Notes under the pieces: model-generated | What the model saw: the letters and a program-made list of their open reading frames with translations, nothing else | What the model was told of the DNA's origin: nothing | Database searches by the model: none | Assembly: GCA_964561545.1 (NCBI GenBank) | Contig: CAZLQF010000007.1 | Span: 25,864 to 89,863, forward strand | DNA from: CAZLQF01 sp964561545 | GTDB lineage: Bacteria > Bacteroidota > Bacteroidia > CAILMK01 > CAYYUA01 | Length of the DNA: 64,000 bases | Direction: 5' to 3' | Shown here: positions 8,581-17,844 of the stretch, in pieces | How positions within the stretch are numbered: the stretch's first letter is position 1 | Layout: each line of letters begins with the position of its first letter | Made by a program: the position numbers and the translations under genes

Positions 8581-10047
8581 ATGCCCTCTACCTTAACCAT
8601 CATCACCATTACGGTAGTGGTTTTGTATTTTGCTTTGCTGTTTGTTATAGCAAGGCTTACCACCCGTAAAAGCATTGACAACCAAACGTTTTTTCTTGCC
8701 AACCGGGAATCGCCATGGTATGTGGTAGCATTTGGCATGGTGGGCACAACCTTTTCGGGCGTTACTTTCATATCTGTTCCAGGCTGGGTAGGTGCTACAG
8801 AATATTCCTACTTTCAAATGGTAATTGGGTACATCGCAGGTTATTCGGTCATTGCTCTTATCCTAATGCCATTGTATTACCGGCTCAACCTTACTTCTAT
8901 TTACAGATACCTCCAGCAGCGGATTGGAGTAAGCAGTTATAAGACAGGCTCCGCATTTTTTCTTTTATCACGGTCCATTGGTGCTGCTTTTCGCCTGTAT
9001 TTGATCGCCATAGTATTCCAGGTATTCGTATTCCGGGAGTTCAACATACCATTTTACATAGCGGTGCTTTTTACCTTATTATTGATCTGGATTTACACCC
9101 ACCGCGGGGGCATTAAAACCATTGTATACACCGATACCTTGCAAACAGCTTTAATGTTGTTTGCCCTCATCGTTAGCATTGGCTTTTTAACCAAGGACAT
9201 GGGATTGAATTTTTCTAACACCATAGCCACCATCCACCAAAGTGACTACAGCCAGCTCTTCTTTTGGGATTGGCGCAGTCCTGAATTTTTTCCCAAGCAG
9301 TTCTTAAGCGGAATGTTCATTGCCATTGTCATGACTGGGCTTGACCAAGATATGATGCAGAAAAACCTGAGCTGTGCCAACCTTAGAGCGGCTCAAAAAA
9401 ACATGTTCTCATTTACCGTTATGTTGGTGATCGTAAAATTTGTGTTCATTTCACTTGGGGCCCTGCTCTTCATTTACGCCAACCAAAATGGCATCACCAT
9501 CCCTGAAAAAAGCGATTACCTCTATCCCCAGATCGCCTTTGATCATTTCCCGGTTTATGCAGGCGTTGTTTTTATTCTTGGCTTAACAGCCTCAGCCTAT
9601 TCCAGTGCGGATTCCGCTTTAACGGCTTTGACTACTGCCTTTTGCGTGGATTTCCTGGGGTTTGAAGAAAAGCAAATCCATAATAACAAAAGAACGCGTT
9701 ACATCGTACACCTATGCTTTACGTTCCTGATCTTTCTCATCATCATGTTTTTTCATTACCTGAATGATAAAAGCGTAATCAGCAAAATATTCCAGGCTGC
9801 CAGTTACACATACGGTCCGCTACTGGGCATGTTCAGTTTTGGTATTTTCATGAAAAAGATACCAATAGATCGCTATGTTCCCTTCATTTGCATCATCTCT
9901 CCTATCATAAGCTTCATCATGGATTATTACAGCAAAACCCTGTTTGGCGGATATGAATTCAGCTTTGAACTTTTGCTTGTTAACGGGCTGATCACCTTTG
10001 CGGGCTTATATTTGATAAGCAATCGTAAGCACGAAATCACCAATTAA
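8581..10047 (+). CDS. Sodium:solute symporter (SSS family)
   Basis: A 488-aa integral membrane protein with about 13 hydrophobic segments. SSS-family hallmarks are GMVGTTFSGVTFISVPG (residues about 53-70), RLYLIAIVFQVFVFREF, the GLDQDMMQKNLSCAN loop (about 260-275) and GLTASAYSSADSALTALTT (about 338-356), which includes the serine-rich sodium-site helix. It should import an organic solute using the sodium gradient across the cytoplasmic membrane. The substrate cannot be told from sequence; sialic acid, sugars, nucleosides or anions are all carried by relatives. ATG at 8581 directly follows a stop codon in frame. It stands alone. Confidence 0.9.
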   Translation: MPSTLTIITITVVVLYFALLFVIARLTTRKSIDNQTFFLANRESPWYVVAFGMVGTTFSGVTFISVPGWVGATEYSYFQMVIGYIAGYSVIALILMPLYYRLNLTSIYRYLQQRIGVSSYKTGSAFFLLSRSIGAAFRLYLIAIVFQVFVFREFNIPFYIAVLFTLLLIWIYTHRGGIKTIVYTDTLQTALMLFALIVSIGFLTKDMGLNFSNTIATIHQSDYSQLFFWDWRSPEFFPKQFLSGMFIAIVMTGLDQDMMQKNLSCANLRAAQKNMFSFTVMLVIVKFVFISLGALLFIYANQNGITIPEKSDYLYPQIAFDHFPVYAGVVFILGLTASAYSSADSALTALTTAFCVDFLGFEEKQIHNNKRTRYIVHLCFTFLIFLIIMFFHYLNDKSVISKIFQAASYTYGPLLGMFSFGIFMKKIPIDRYVPFICIISPIISFIMDYYSKTLFGGYEFSFELLLVNGLITFAGLYLISNRKHEITN

Positions 10048-10495
10048 TCCAACCGATTGACGGATTACCTAAAGAAAGGCATAACTAAGGTTTTTCAAAC
10101 CAATTCAGTTTTACTGTCCAAAATTATTTTTGCTTGATGTATACAAACCCAATGCTAAGTACATTGGGGCTTTTATGCATAGCGAGGAGACGGAGCACCC
10201 CTTATGGCTTGGAAGCATGAAACTTTTGGACCGCTTTTAAAAAATTTTTACTTGAATATCAGTATTTTAAAAAGCGTTATACAGGAACAGTGAGTAATTA
10301 ATCAAAAGGTATTAAGCAAAAAGCAAATTTAGTAAAGGTCCTTTTTAGCTCGAGCTTAAAACCCAATGCCAAGCATATTAAACCCTTTAAGGTTAAAAAT
10401 TATCCATTTATTACTACCTTATCACATGCCCATTTCAAAAAATTCCTCAAAAATAGCCACTCTTTAAGCTAGCAAAGAGCAACTTCAATGGTGAC
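10048..10495. other. Convergent intergenic region symporter / glycosyltransferase
   Basis: No gene seen. It contains a hairpin at 10148-10168 and a 21-nt imperfect direct repeat (AAACCCAATGC and onward, 10145-10165 and 10359-10379, 18 of 21 identical). Confidence 0.5.
10148..10168 (+). terminator. Hairpin CCCAATG-N7-CATTGGG, possible weak terminator
   Basis: Perfect 7-bp stem with a 7-nt loop followed by GCTTTTATG, about 100 nt after the symporter stop. The T tract is short, so termination is uncertain. Confidence 0.3.
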
Positions 10496-12478
10496 TTATG
10501 CAGTTTTACCAAGTTTAGAAAAATTATTGGCCATGATCTTAATGTCTTTGGTAAGGCCATAATCTCGGGCATATTGGAAATTGATTCGGTAAAGGACGTT
10601 GGTATTTAAATCATGGTACTCTAAGTTTTCAGCAGTATTCAATACCCCTTTTCTGAGGTGAGGCAATGACTTGGTTTCCTCAGCCTCAGCATAACCAACC
10701 CAAGTCTTAATGCCAATAACGACCTGCAATATGTTTTCAACGAATTTTGACTTTCGTTTTACAAACCATATTGACAAAGGGAGGGTAACCAGGAATGCCA
10801 AAGAGGCAGCGATGTCAAGCACTCTTTTGTTGAATTTATGCTCGTACTCACTAAGGGCCAGTTCAATTTGAACTGCATAAAAGTCGCCTGGCTGGTTTTT
10901 AGAATGGCTACCGATGATAAATAAGGACTCCTCAGGAGCGATTTTATATTCTATGCTTTTTTCCTGGAGCCTAACCATCCAATTAATGATCTGGTTGGCA
11001 GGCAAATCCCTGGCACAAAATATCATCTCGTCCACATCATAAATTTCTGTAATCTCATCCAATTGCCTTAAATGCCCAAGGTAATATTGTTGCCCATTGT
11101 GCTCTTCATAAGGATTTACAAAACCTACTAAGGAATAATTAACATAGCTTTCATCCATTAATTGCTTCACGCGTCCTGCTTCCTCAGGATTGCCAATGAT
11201 CAATATTCGTTTGATGCCTTTGCTACCAAAGTAAAAATTGCGGAAATTGTAATAATGCAACAGCAGCCGATTAAAAGCAAAAACGCCCATACCTACCACA
11301 GCGCCACTCCATACGATCATACGCCTTGGGCGTACATCCCCAGGAATAAAAGCGTAAAGCGCTAAAAGCGTTAAAGTTCCGTATATGGCCCCTTTGATGA
11401 GCCTTGATACCCGGTAATCCGCATGGTAATTGAAAGCAAAGTAATTAGCCACCAACCACATGAAGATGCCAACTGGTAACTGAAATTGGTAAAAAAGCTG
11501 CTCTTCGTAACTCAGAAAGTCAATGGATGCCAGGAACTTAAATATGACAAACAAGCATGCATACATCAGAGTAAAATCCATGGCCGGAAGCAACAAACGC
11601 TTCATTAGGCGTTTACAAACGGAAATAAGGGCCCTGAAATAGATGGCAAAATTAAGGAAGGCCGATAAAAGAAAAGCTTTCTGCTTAGAAAAATGCTTTT
11701 TAGCGAAAATGACCATGGCCTTGTAAAACACGAAGACATAATTAACGCTGTGTTTTTTGGTACTTTCACCCTTGTAATGGATAATGCGGGTATTGGGATA
11801 GTAGTAATTCTTATACCCTGCCTTTCTGATGCGATAGGAAAAATCTATGTCTTCCCCATACATAAAGAATTTTTCATCCAGACCTCCTACCTCTTTAATG
11901 GCCGCTGCCCTAACCAGCATAAAAGCCCCGGCTAAAACATCCACTTCATGGGTCTTATCCTCATCCAGATACCCCAAGTGGTATTTGCCAAACATCTCTG
12001 ATTTGGGAAAGAGATTGGCCAATCCAAAGGCTTTGTAAAATGCTACTTCCGGTGAAGGGAAACTTCGCTTGGATTCGGGGAGGAACCTGCCCTTGCCATC
12101 CACCATTTTAACGCCCAAACCACCAGCCTCAGGATGTTGATCCATAAAATTAATAACCTTGTAAAACGTATCTTCCTCTACAACCGTATCTGGATTCAGC
12201 AATAAATTATACTGCCCCGAGGCTTCTTGGATGGCCTGATTGTTAGCCTTGGCGAAGCCAACATTGTCTTTGTTTTGAAGCAATTTTACCTCTGGGAATT
12301 TTTCCTGGATCATGCCAATGGAACCATCAACCGAGTTGTTATCAACCACAAAAACTTCGGTTTCAAAGCTATTGTCAAGGTCAGCAAGCCTTTTAGCGGC
12401 TTTCCTTACCGAGATCAATGCCTGTTCTAAAAAGAACTTGACATTGTAATTAACTATGACAACCGAAAGCTTTACCAT
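10496..12478 (-). CDS. Family 2 glycosyltransferase fused to a sugar-phosphotransferase-like membrane module
   Basis: A 660-aa two-part protein. Residues 1-270 are a GT2/rhamnosyltransferase-like domain: SVVIVNYN start, VVDNNSVDGS, LLNPDT (DxD-type metal site), VLAGAFMLVR and FFMYGEDIDFSYR. Four to five membrane segments follow (about 300-420), then a Rossmann-like domain (RILIIGNPEEAG) and a C-terminal tail (KRVLDIAASLAFL) that resembles the start of a bacterial sugar transferase (PF02397). The catalytic stretch of that family, with its conserved basic and acidic motifs, is missing. The architecture suggests a membrane-bound enzyme of surface polysaccharide synthesis. I chose ATG 12478 rather than the frame start at 12514, because the fold begins at MVKLSVV and the longer start would overlap recR by 32 nt. 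It probably forms an operon with recR, 4 nt upstream. Confidence 0.82.
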   Translation of the reverse strand: MVKLSVVIVNYNVKFFLEQALISVRKAAKRLADLDNSFETEVFVVDNNSVDGSIGMIQEKFPEVKLLQNKDNVGFAKANNQAIQEASGQYNLLLNPDTVVEEDTFYKVINFMDQHPEAGGLGVKMVDGKGRFLPESKRSFPSPEVAFYKAFGLANLFPKSEMFGKYHLGYLDEDKTHEVDVLAGAFMLVRAAAIKEVGGLDEKFFMYGEDIDFSYRIRKAGYKNYYYPNTRIIHYKGESTKKHSVNYVFVFYKAMVIFAKKHFSKQKAFLLSAFLNFAIYFRALISVCKRLMKRLLLPAMDFTLMYACLFVIFKFLASIDFLSYEEQLFYQFQLPVGIFMWLVANYFAFNYHADYRVSRLIKGAIYGTLTLLALYAFIPGDVRPRRMIVWSGAVVGMGVFAFNRLLLHYYNFRNFYFGSKGIKRILIIGNPEEAGRVKQLMDESYVNYSLVGFVNPYEEHNGQQYYLGHLRQLDEITEIYDVDEMIFCARDLPANQIINWMVRLQEKSIEYKIAPEESLFIIGSHSKNQPGDFYAVQIELALSEYEHKFNKRVLDIAASLAFLVTLPLSIWFVKRKSKFVENILQVVIGIKTWVGYAEAEETKSLPHLRKGVLNTAENLEYHDLNTNVLYRINFQYARDYGLTKDIKIMANNFSKLGKTA

Positions 12479-12482
12479 TGTT

Positions 12483-13091
12483 TCATTGGTTGTTGTAAGG
12501 CGTTCTTTCAGCAATGGAACGGGCCAAGGTCACATCATCAGTATACTCAAGCTCGGCACCTACAGCAATGCCTCTTGATATGGAAGAAACACGAACATTG
12601 GTCGCTCTTAGTTGCTTCGATATGTAAAACATGGTTGTATCACCTTCCATTGTTGAGTTTAAAGCAAATATGAGTTCTCGAACACCATGTCCCTGAACCC
12701 TATTTACCAGTGAATTGATGGTCAAATTCTCTGGCCCTACACCATCCATGGGTGAAATAACCCCACCCAATACATGATAAACGCCTGAATATTGATTTGT
12801 ATTTTCTATAGCCATAACATCTCTTATATCCTCCACCACACAAACAGTTTGATGATCTCTGTTATTGGAGGAACAGACCGGGCAAAGCTCTGCCTCAGCA
12901 ATGCTATGGCAAACTTTACAATACTGAATATCCGTAGCAAGCCGCTGGATCACATCTCCAAATGCTTTATTGTCGTTTTCATCCTGCTTCAACAAGTGCA
13001 AAACCAAGCGCAAGGCCGTTTTTTTACCAATTCCTGGTAATTGTGCAAAATGTTCTACGGTTTCTTCTACTAGCTTGGATGGATACTCCAT
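12483..13091 (-). CDS. recR: Recombination protein RecR
   Basis: A 202-aa protein of standard RecR length. A helix-hairpin-helix (QLPGIGKKTALRL, 17-29) is followed by a C4 zinc finger with cysteines 58, 61, 70 and 73, and a Toprim domain (VVEDIRDVMAIE, about 85-97, and the VLGGVISPMDGVGPENL loop). RecR works with RecO (and RecF) to load RecA on gapped DNA. The ATG at 13091 is the only sensible start. The gene ends 4 nt before the glycosyltransferase start; the pair is probably co-transcribed for position rather than function. Confidence 0.96.
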   Translation of the reverse strand: MEYPSKLVEETVEHFAQLPGIGKKTALRLVLHLLKQDENDNKAFGDVIQRLATDIQYCKVCHSIAEAELCPVCSSNNRDHQTVCVVEDIRDVMAIENTNQYSGVYHVLGGVISPMDGVGPENLTINSLVNRVQGHGVRELIFALNSTMEGDTTMFYISKQLRATNVRVSSISRGIAVGAELEYTDDVTLARSIAERTPYNNQ

Positions 13092-13356
13092 TTCCGTCCT
13101 CTAATTACTTTTCGTGCTAAATGTCAAAGTTCTTAAGAAATTTAGAATTCAGTAGCATTGAATTGCAATTGAATGAGGCTTGATTATGGTATCCCTAATT
13201 CCCGATCTCTCGTACGTTACACAGAAAGAATATCAATTTATTCAGGCGATTTTTCCAATCATCTTCATGGTTATTTTCTAAGTCGTACAACGGTTGGCGG
13301 AGAACTATGCAGTAGCTTAAAATGCTTTAGCACTTTTCTATTGCAGAGTTTCGGTT

Positions 13357-13364
13357 TATATTTG
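13357..13364 (+). promoter_or_regulatory. -7 promoter element (TATATTTG) of the acyl-CoA dehydrogenase gene
   Basis: Exact TAnnTTTG match, 23 nt before the ATG at 13388. Confidence 0.5.
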
Positions 13365-13387
13365 CAGCCAATTAAAAAACAAAACTC

Positions 13388-14275
13388 ATGAACAATATTG
13401 CAGTAATTGGCTCGGGAACAATGGGCAACGGGATAGCCCATGTTTTTGCTCAAAGTGGTCACCAGGTTCAAATGATTGATATTGATCAGAACGCCCTGGA
13501 AAAAGGCAAAAAATCCATTGAGAAAAACCTTGACCGCCAGGTTAAAAAGGAAAAGATCTCTGAAGACGACAAACAAAAAACGCTTGGCAATATAAGCGCT
13601 TCTACGGATCTCAAAAGCGCGGCCCAAAATATAGATTTAGCTGTAGAAGCTGTTTCTGAAGACATTGATACCAAGACCAAGATTTTCCAACAGCTTGACC
13701 AAAATGCACCATCAGAAGCCATTCTTGCTTCCAACACTTCTTCCATTTCTATTACCAAGTTAGGAGCTGCCACCAATAGAAGCCATCAAGTGATCGGCAT
13801 GCATTTTATGAACCCAGTACCGGTCATGAAATTGGTTGAGATCATTCGAGGCTATTCCACAACAGACAAGGTAACTCAAAAGATAACCGAAACGGCTGAA
13901 AAACTTGGCAAGGTTCCCGTAGAAGCTCATGATTACCCTGGGTTTGTTGCCAACCGAATTTTAATGCCTATGATCAATGAAGCCATTTACACCAAGTGGC
14001 AGGGAATAGCTGGCGTTCAGGAAATTGATACCGTAATGAAACTGGGTATGGCACATCCCATGGGGCCCCTACAACTTGCCGATTTTATTGGCCTTGATGT
14101 ATGCCACTCCATTTTAGAAGTATTGCATGACGGTTTTGGCGATGGTAAATATGCCCCTTGCCCCTTGCTTACGAACATGGTAACAGCAGGTAAGCTGGGC
14201 GCTAAATCAGGCGAAGGGTTTTACGACTATTCTGAGGATGCTAAGAATCCGAAAGTCTCAGCCCAGTTCGCTTAA
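13388..14275 (+). CDS. 3-hydroxybutyryl-CoA dehydrogenase
   Basis: A 295-aa member of the 3-hydroxyacyl-CoA dehydrogenase family, interconverting 3-hydroxyacyl-CoA and 3-oxoacyl-CoA with NAD(P). The N-terminal Rossmann fold has the dinucleotide loop GSGTMGNG (residues 8-15), and the catalytic histidine lies in the family motif MHFMNPVPVMKLVE (about 138-151). The C-terminal helical domain (from about 185) carries the substrate and dimer contacts: GFVANRILMPMINEA and LGMAHPMGPLQLADFIGLD. Length and architecture fit short stand-alone enzymes (Hbd or PaaH type), not the large FadB fusion. Pathway could be short-chain fatty acid or aromatic degradation; neighbours do not decide. Single gene with its own promoter element. 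Confidence 0.93.
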   Translation: MNNIAVIGSGTMGNGIAHVFAQSGHQVQMIDIDQNALEKGKKSIEKNLDRQVKKEKISEDDKQKTLGNISASTDLKSAAQNIDLAVEAVSEDIDTKTKIFQQLDQNAPSEAILASNTSSISITKLGAATNRSHQVIGMHFMNPVPVMKLVEIIRGYSTTDKVTQKITETAEKLGKVPVEAHDYPGFVANRILMPMINEAIYTKWQGIAGVQEIDTVMKLGMAHPMGPLQLADFIGLDVCHSILEVLHDGFGDGKYAPCPLLTNMVTAGKLGAKSGEGFYDYSEDAKNPKVSAQFA

Positions 14276-14409
14276 TGTTGCGTACTTAGTATTGAGTATT
14301 GGGTAGTTAAATTGGATTTAAGTATTTGACCCAATCAATCAACATTCAAGCGTTAGCTACACGAAAACATTAACACATTAAAGCGTTAACACGCTAACAA
14401 ACAGTGCTC

Positions 14410-14889
14410 ATGGTAAAAGTTCTCTTTGTTTGTTTAGGTAATATTTGCAGATCTCCCTTGGCAGAAGGGATTATGATGAAAAAACTTCAAGAAGAAGGCT
14501 TGGAGGAAAAGGTTTATGTGGATTCTGCAGGTACTGGCTCTTGGCATTTGGGGGAAGAACCGGATGAAAGAACGTTTAAGGTAGCCAGGAAAAATGGGAT
14601 AACACTCGAAAGCCTGGCAAGGCAAGTTACCATAGATGACCTTGAGATGTTTGATTACATCCTGGTAATGGATGAAAACAACCTTGCAAACCTCAAGGAA
14701 TTAGACCCTGAAGGCTACTATCATCCTAAAATTTACCTTATACGGGATTTTGAACCATCTGCCAACCAACATCCCGTACCGGATCCTTTTTGGGGTACCG
14801 ATGAAGAGTTTGAACACATCCATGAAGTATTAAATACGGCTTTGGAGCATTTTACTGAGCATTTAAAAGAAAGCATTAGCTATAATTGA
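14410..14889 (+). CDS. Low-molecular-weight protein-tyrosine phosphatase
   Basis: A 159-aa cytoplasmic phosphatase. The P-loop CLGNICRS sits at residues 8-15, with nucleophile Cys8 and Arg14 of the CX5R signature, and the general-acid aspartate lies in VPDPFWG (about 123). These enzymes dephosphorylate tyrosine, often on capsule-synthesis kinases, or small molecules; no kinase partner is in the window. ATG 14410 is preferred over an in-frame GTG two codons earlier because the family begins MxKVLFVC. The 5' region (14350-14400) is a run of short TTAAC-rich repeats. Confidence 0.94.
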   Translation: MVKVLFVCLGNICRSPLAEGIMMKKLQEEGLEEKVYVDSAGTGSWHLGEEPDERTFKVARKNGITLESLARQVTIDDLEMFDYILVMDENNLANLKELDPEGYYHPKIYLIRDFEPSANQHPVPDPFWGTDEEFEHIHEVLNTALEHFTEHLKESISYN

Positions 14890-15088
14890 AATGGATTCAT
14901 CAAAAGGTTGTTGATGTAAATCGGCCATTACTCACCATTAACGACCTTTTAATTTTAAGCATTAAACGCTTGTTAAACATTTGGCTTTCCAAACTTTTAT
15001 GGCTCTGCATCAATCGTGAAATTCTTTCTTAAAGTAAAAAATTCACTTAAATTCGAAACCGATTTTAACGCATTAAAATAAAACCAGA

Positions 15089-16213
15089 ATGATCATAGGC
15101 GTACCCAAGGAAATCAAGAACAACGAAAACCGAGTGGGACTTACTCCGGCCAGTATTAAAGAACTAACCCAAAGGAATCACCACGTCTATGTACAAAGTA
15201 CGGCTGGTGAAGGCAGTAGTTTTGATGATGAAGACTTTATCCAGGCTGGCGCAGGTATTTTACCCGATTTAGAATCGGTTTATGATCAGGCTGAGATGAT
15301 CGTTAAAGTAAAAGAACCCATTAAGGAAGAATATAACCTTATCAAGGAAGATCAACTTTTATTCACCTTTTTCCACTTTGCCTCAAGTCGTGAGCTAACC
15401 GAAGCAATGATCAAATCCAATTCAGTTTGCCTTGCCTATGAAACGGTAGAGAGTGAAGATGGCACATTGCCTTTGTTGGTTCCAATGTCTGAAGTAGCTG
15501 GTCGCATGGCTGTACAGGAAGGAGCTAAATACTTGGAAAAACCCATGGGTGGCAGAGGTACCTTGTTAGGCGGTGTTCCAGGCGTCAAACCTGCCAGAGT
15601 GGTAGTATTGGGAGGTGGCGTTGTTGGCACTCAAGCTGCTAAAATGGCTTCAGGTTTTGGCGCTGATGTAATGATGATGGACATTGATTTACAGCGTTTA
15701 CGCTACCTTGAAGATGTCATGGAAGCCAACGTAACAACCATGATGTCCAACCAGCACAACATCGAACAGCAAATAAAGGACGCAGACCTTATCATTGGTG
15801 CTGTTTTAATTCCGGGTGCTAAGGCGCCTCACCTCATTACCCGGAACATGCTCAAACTAATGCAACCCGGAACCGTTTTGGTGGATGTGGCCGTGGATCA
15901 AGGAGGCTCGATAGAAACCTGCGAACCAACCACCCACGAGGATCCAGTTTTTGAAATTGATGATGTATTGCATTACTGCGTAGCCAATATGCCGGGCGCC
16001 GTGCCTTCAACATCCACTATAGCGCTAAACAATGCTACGCTTCCTTATGTAGTAAAGCTCGCTGACAATGGTTGGGAAAATGCATGCCGCGAAGATGCTG
16101 AATTGAAAAAAGGCCTCAACATTGTTCATGGAAGGGTTTGTTATAAAGGCGTTTCTGACGCCTTCAACCTTGATTATAAACACGTCAACCAGATCCTTGC
16201 ATTTGAGGAATAG
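15089..16213 (+). CDS. ald: Alanine dehydrogenase
   Basis: A 374-aa enzyme catalysing reversible NAD-dependent deamination of L-alanine to pyruvate and ammonia. It starts with the family signature IIGVPKEIKNNENRVGLTP (residues 2-20), then substrate-binding FTFFHFASSRELTEAM (His about 96), an NAD site VVVLGGGVVGTQAAKMA (about 170-186) and the C-terminal HYCVANMPGAVPSTST (about 300-315). Length is normal for the family. It is monocistronic; a TAAATTCG resembling a -7 box lies about 40 nt upstream. Confidence 0.95.
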   Translation: MIIGVPKEIKNNENRVGLTPASIKELTQRNHHVYVQSTAGEGSSFDDEDFIQAGAGILPDLESVYDQAEMIVKVKEPIKEEYNLIKEDQLLFTFFHFASSRELTEAMIKSNSVCLAYETVESEDGTLPLLVPMSEVAGRMAVQEGAKYLEKPMGGRGTLLGGVPGVKPARVVVLGGGVVGTQAAKMASGFGADVMMMDIDLQRLRYLEDVMEANVTTMMSNQHNIEQQIKDADLIIGAVLIPGAKAPHLITRNMLKLMQPGTVLVDVAVDQGGSIETCEPTTHEDPVFEIDDVLHYCVANMPGAVPSTSTIALNNATLPYVVKLADNGWENACREDAELKKGLNIVHGRVCYKGVSDAFNLDYKHVNQILAFEE

Positions 16214-16596
16214 GTTTAGGTCTTACCTTTTTTCATTTAAGTTTATTAAAATCAATTACAGAAGCAACAATTACTATAATGCATAAGTGAGGTTTTCAGA
16301 CCTCCATTATTCCTATGCTTTTAAGGTTTGTTTCATCGCACTCCATTTGAATGACAGCGTTTTGCTCATTTGTTAACTATTAAAGCACCACAAGATTCAT
16401 TGTTTGTGCTAAGGCCATAAATTTGGAATGACGGCTTTTTTGTTTTGTTAAAACGGGCCTCAAACCCTAACTTGCTAAAGTATGGATGTCCATCTATTTA
16501 GACCTGAGCTAAACTTAAAATTACCAACCTAAGTCAAAAGCGATGGCTTAAACATTCAAATATTCTTACCGTTATTTGCACCAACAGTTAATCCCA
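16214..16596. other. Intergenic region ald / MFS transporter
   Basis: No gene seen. A small two-part hairpin lies at 16281-16318 (GCATA pairing with TATGC outside, GAGGT with ACCTC inside, loop TTTCAG), about 70 nt after ald. It has no good T tract and its role is unclear. Confidence 0.45.
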
Positions 16597-17781
16597 ATGC
16601 AAAACGACTCAGGCGGTATTTTCAATTTTCAATTCGGGATGCTTTGCTTAAGCACGTTTTTGTTTTTTGCTAGCTTTAACATGATCGTTCCCGAATTGCC
16701 TAACTATTTGACCCAACTGGGCGGAGAGCAATACATCGGTTTAATTATTGCCCTTTTTACCATTACAGCTGGAGGTGCGCGTCCTTTTAGTGGCAAATTG
16801 GCTGACCGTGTTGGCCGAATCCCTGTCATGGTCTTCGGTGCAGTCATTTGTGGTATATGCAGCCTACTTTATCCCCTTATCGGCTCTGTATTTGGCTTTT
16901 TAGCACTACGGTTCTTTCACGGATTTTCTACAGGTTTTAAGCCAACTGGTACTTCGGCATTCATTGGTGATGTAGTGCCTGCCAATAAACGTGGAGAAGC
17001 CTTAGGAATTCAAGGATTATTTGCCAGCCTTGGTATGGCAGCCGGTCCAGCCATAGGCGGTTATTTGGCCCAAAACTTTTCTTTAGATTTCATGTTCTAT
17101 ACTTCTTCTGCTTCAGGCTTTATGTCGGTCATCATTCTAATAGGCATGAAAGAAACCTTAAGCAACCGTGAAAAATTCAAACCGAGCCTGCTTAAAATTT
17201 CCAGGCATGAAATTATTGAAACCCGCGTGCTCAAACCCTCTTTTGTTTTAATGCTAACCGTTTTTTCTTTAGGGACCGTATTAACCCTAATACCCGAAGT
17301 GAGTGAACACCTCGGCATGAAGAACAAAGGCCTGTTTTTTACCACTTTCACCTTATCCTCGCTTCTAATGAGATTTTTAGCAGGCAGGGCTTCGGACCGG
17401 TATGGGCGGGTCATTGTATTAAGATTTGCTGCCCTAACCTTAGCAACCGCTACTTTTTTAATAGCTTTAGCAGACTCGATCTTGTTTTTACTTTTTGCTG
17501 CAGCCATTTTTGGCGTTGGAGTTGGTACCAATGCCCCTACTGCAGTGGCCTGGACCATTGACCGGAGTTTAAGTGCCCACCGTGGAAAAGGCATGGCTAC
17601 CATGTACATTGCGCTTGAAATAGGAATAGGGGCAGGCGCCCTTATTTCCGGCTATGTTTATCAAGGAGACCCGACCAACTTTAAATACGCTTTTTGGATT
17701 TGCACCGGCTTGTGTTTGCTGGCCTTCACGTTCTTACTATTTCAACAAACAGGCGCGAACAAACAAGTAACCGATGAATAG
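16597..17781 (+). CDS. Major facilitator superfamily transporter
   Basis: A 394-aa, about 12-segment membrane transporter. The MFS loop 2-3 motif appears as GKLADRVGRIPVMVFG (about 66-81) and recurs in the second half as GRASDRYGRVIVLRF, showing the two-fold family repeat. A proline/glycine-rich GPAIGGYLAQN follows TM5, as in drug:proton antiporters, so efflux of a small molecule is the likeliest role, but the substrate cannot be read from sequence. ATG 16597 is preferred to an in-frame TTG at 16576, which lies in a promoter-like TTATTTG stretch. Confidence 0.85.
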   Translation: MQNDSGGIFNFQFGMLCLSTFLFFASFNMIVPELPNYLTQLGGEQYIGLIIALFTITAGGARPFSGKLADRVGRIPVMVFGAVICGICSLLYPLIGSVFGFLALRFFHGFSTGFKPTGTSAFIGDVVPANKRGEALGIQGLFASLGMAAGPAIGGYLAQNFSLDFMFYTSSASGFMSVIILIGMKETLSNREKFKPSLLKISRHEIIETRVLKPSFVLMLTVFSLGTVLTLIPEVSEHLGMKNKGLFFTTFTLSSLLMRFLAGRASDRYGRVIVLRFAALTLATATFLIALADSILFLLFAAAIFGVGVGTNAPTAVAWTIDRSLSAHRGKGMATMYIALEIGIGAGALISGYVYQGDPTNFKYAFWICTGLCLLAFTFLLFQQTGANKQVTDE

Positions 17782-17844
17782 GGATCATTATTGAGCTTTC
17801 AGATGCAGTAACAATTATTTGAAGCCTTAAATTAAGTCTAATTT

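Noticed and set aside
8375..8596. 73-codon hydrophobic frame before the symporter
   Set aside because: It overlaps the symporter start, and its Phe/Leu/Ile richness is explained by AT-rich DNA; no family signature.
10145..10379. 21-nt imperfect direct repeat (AAACCCAATGC and onward) 214 nt apart
   Set aside because: Only 18 of 21 identical, with two copies; not enough to name an element.
14350..14405. Run of TTAAC/GTTAA-like short repeats before the phosphatase gene
   Set aside because: Low-complexity AT-rich leader sequence of a kind frequent in Bacteroidota; no regular unit or stable fold.
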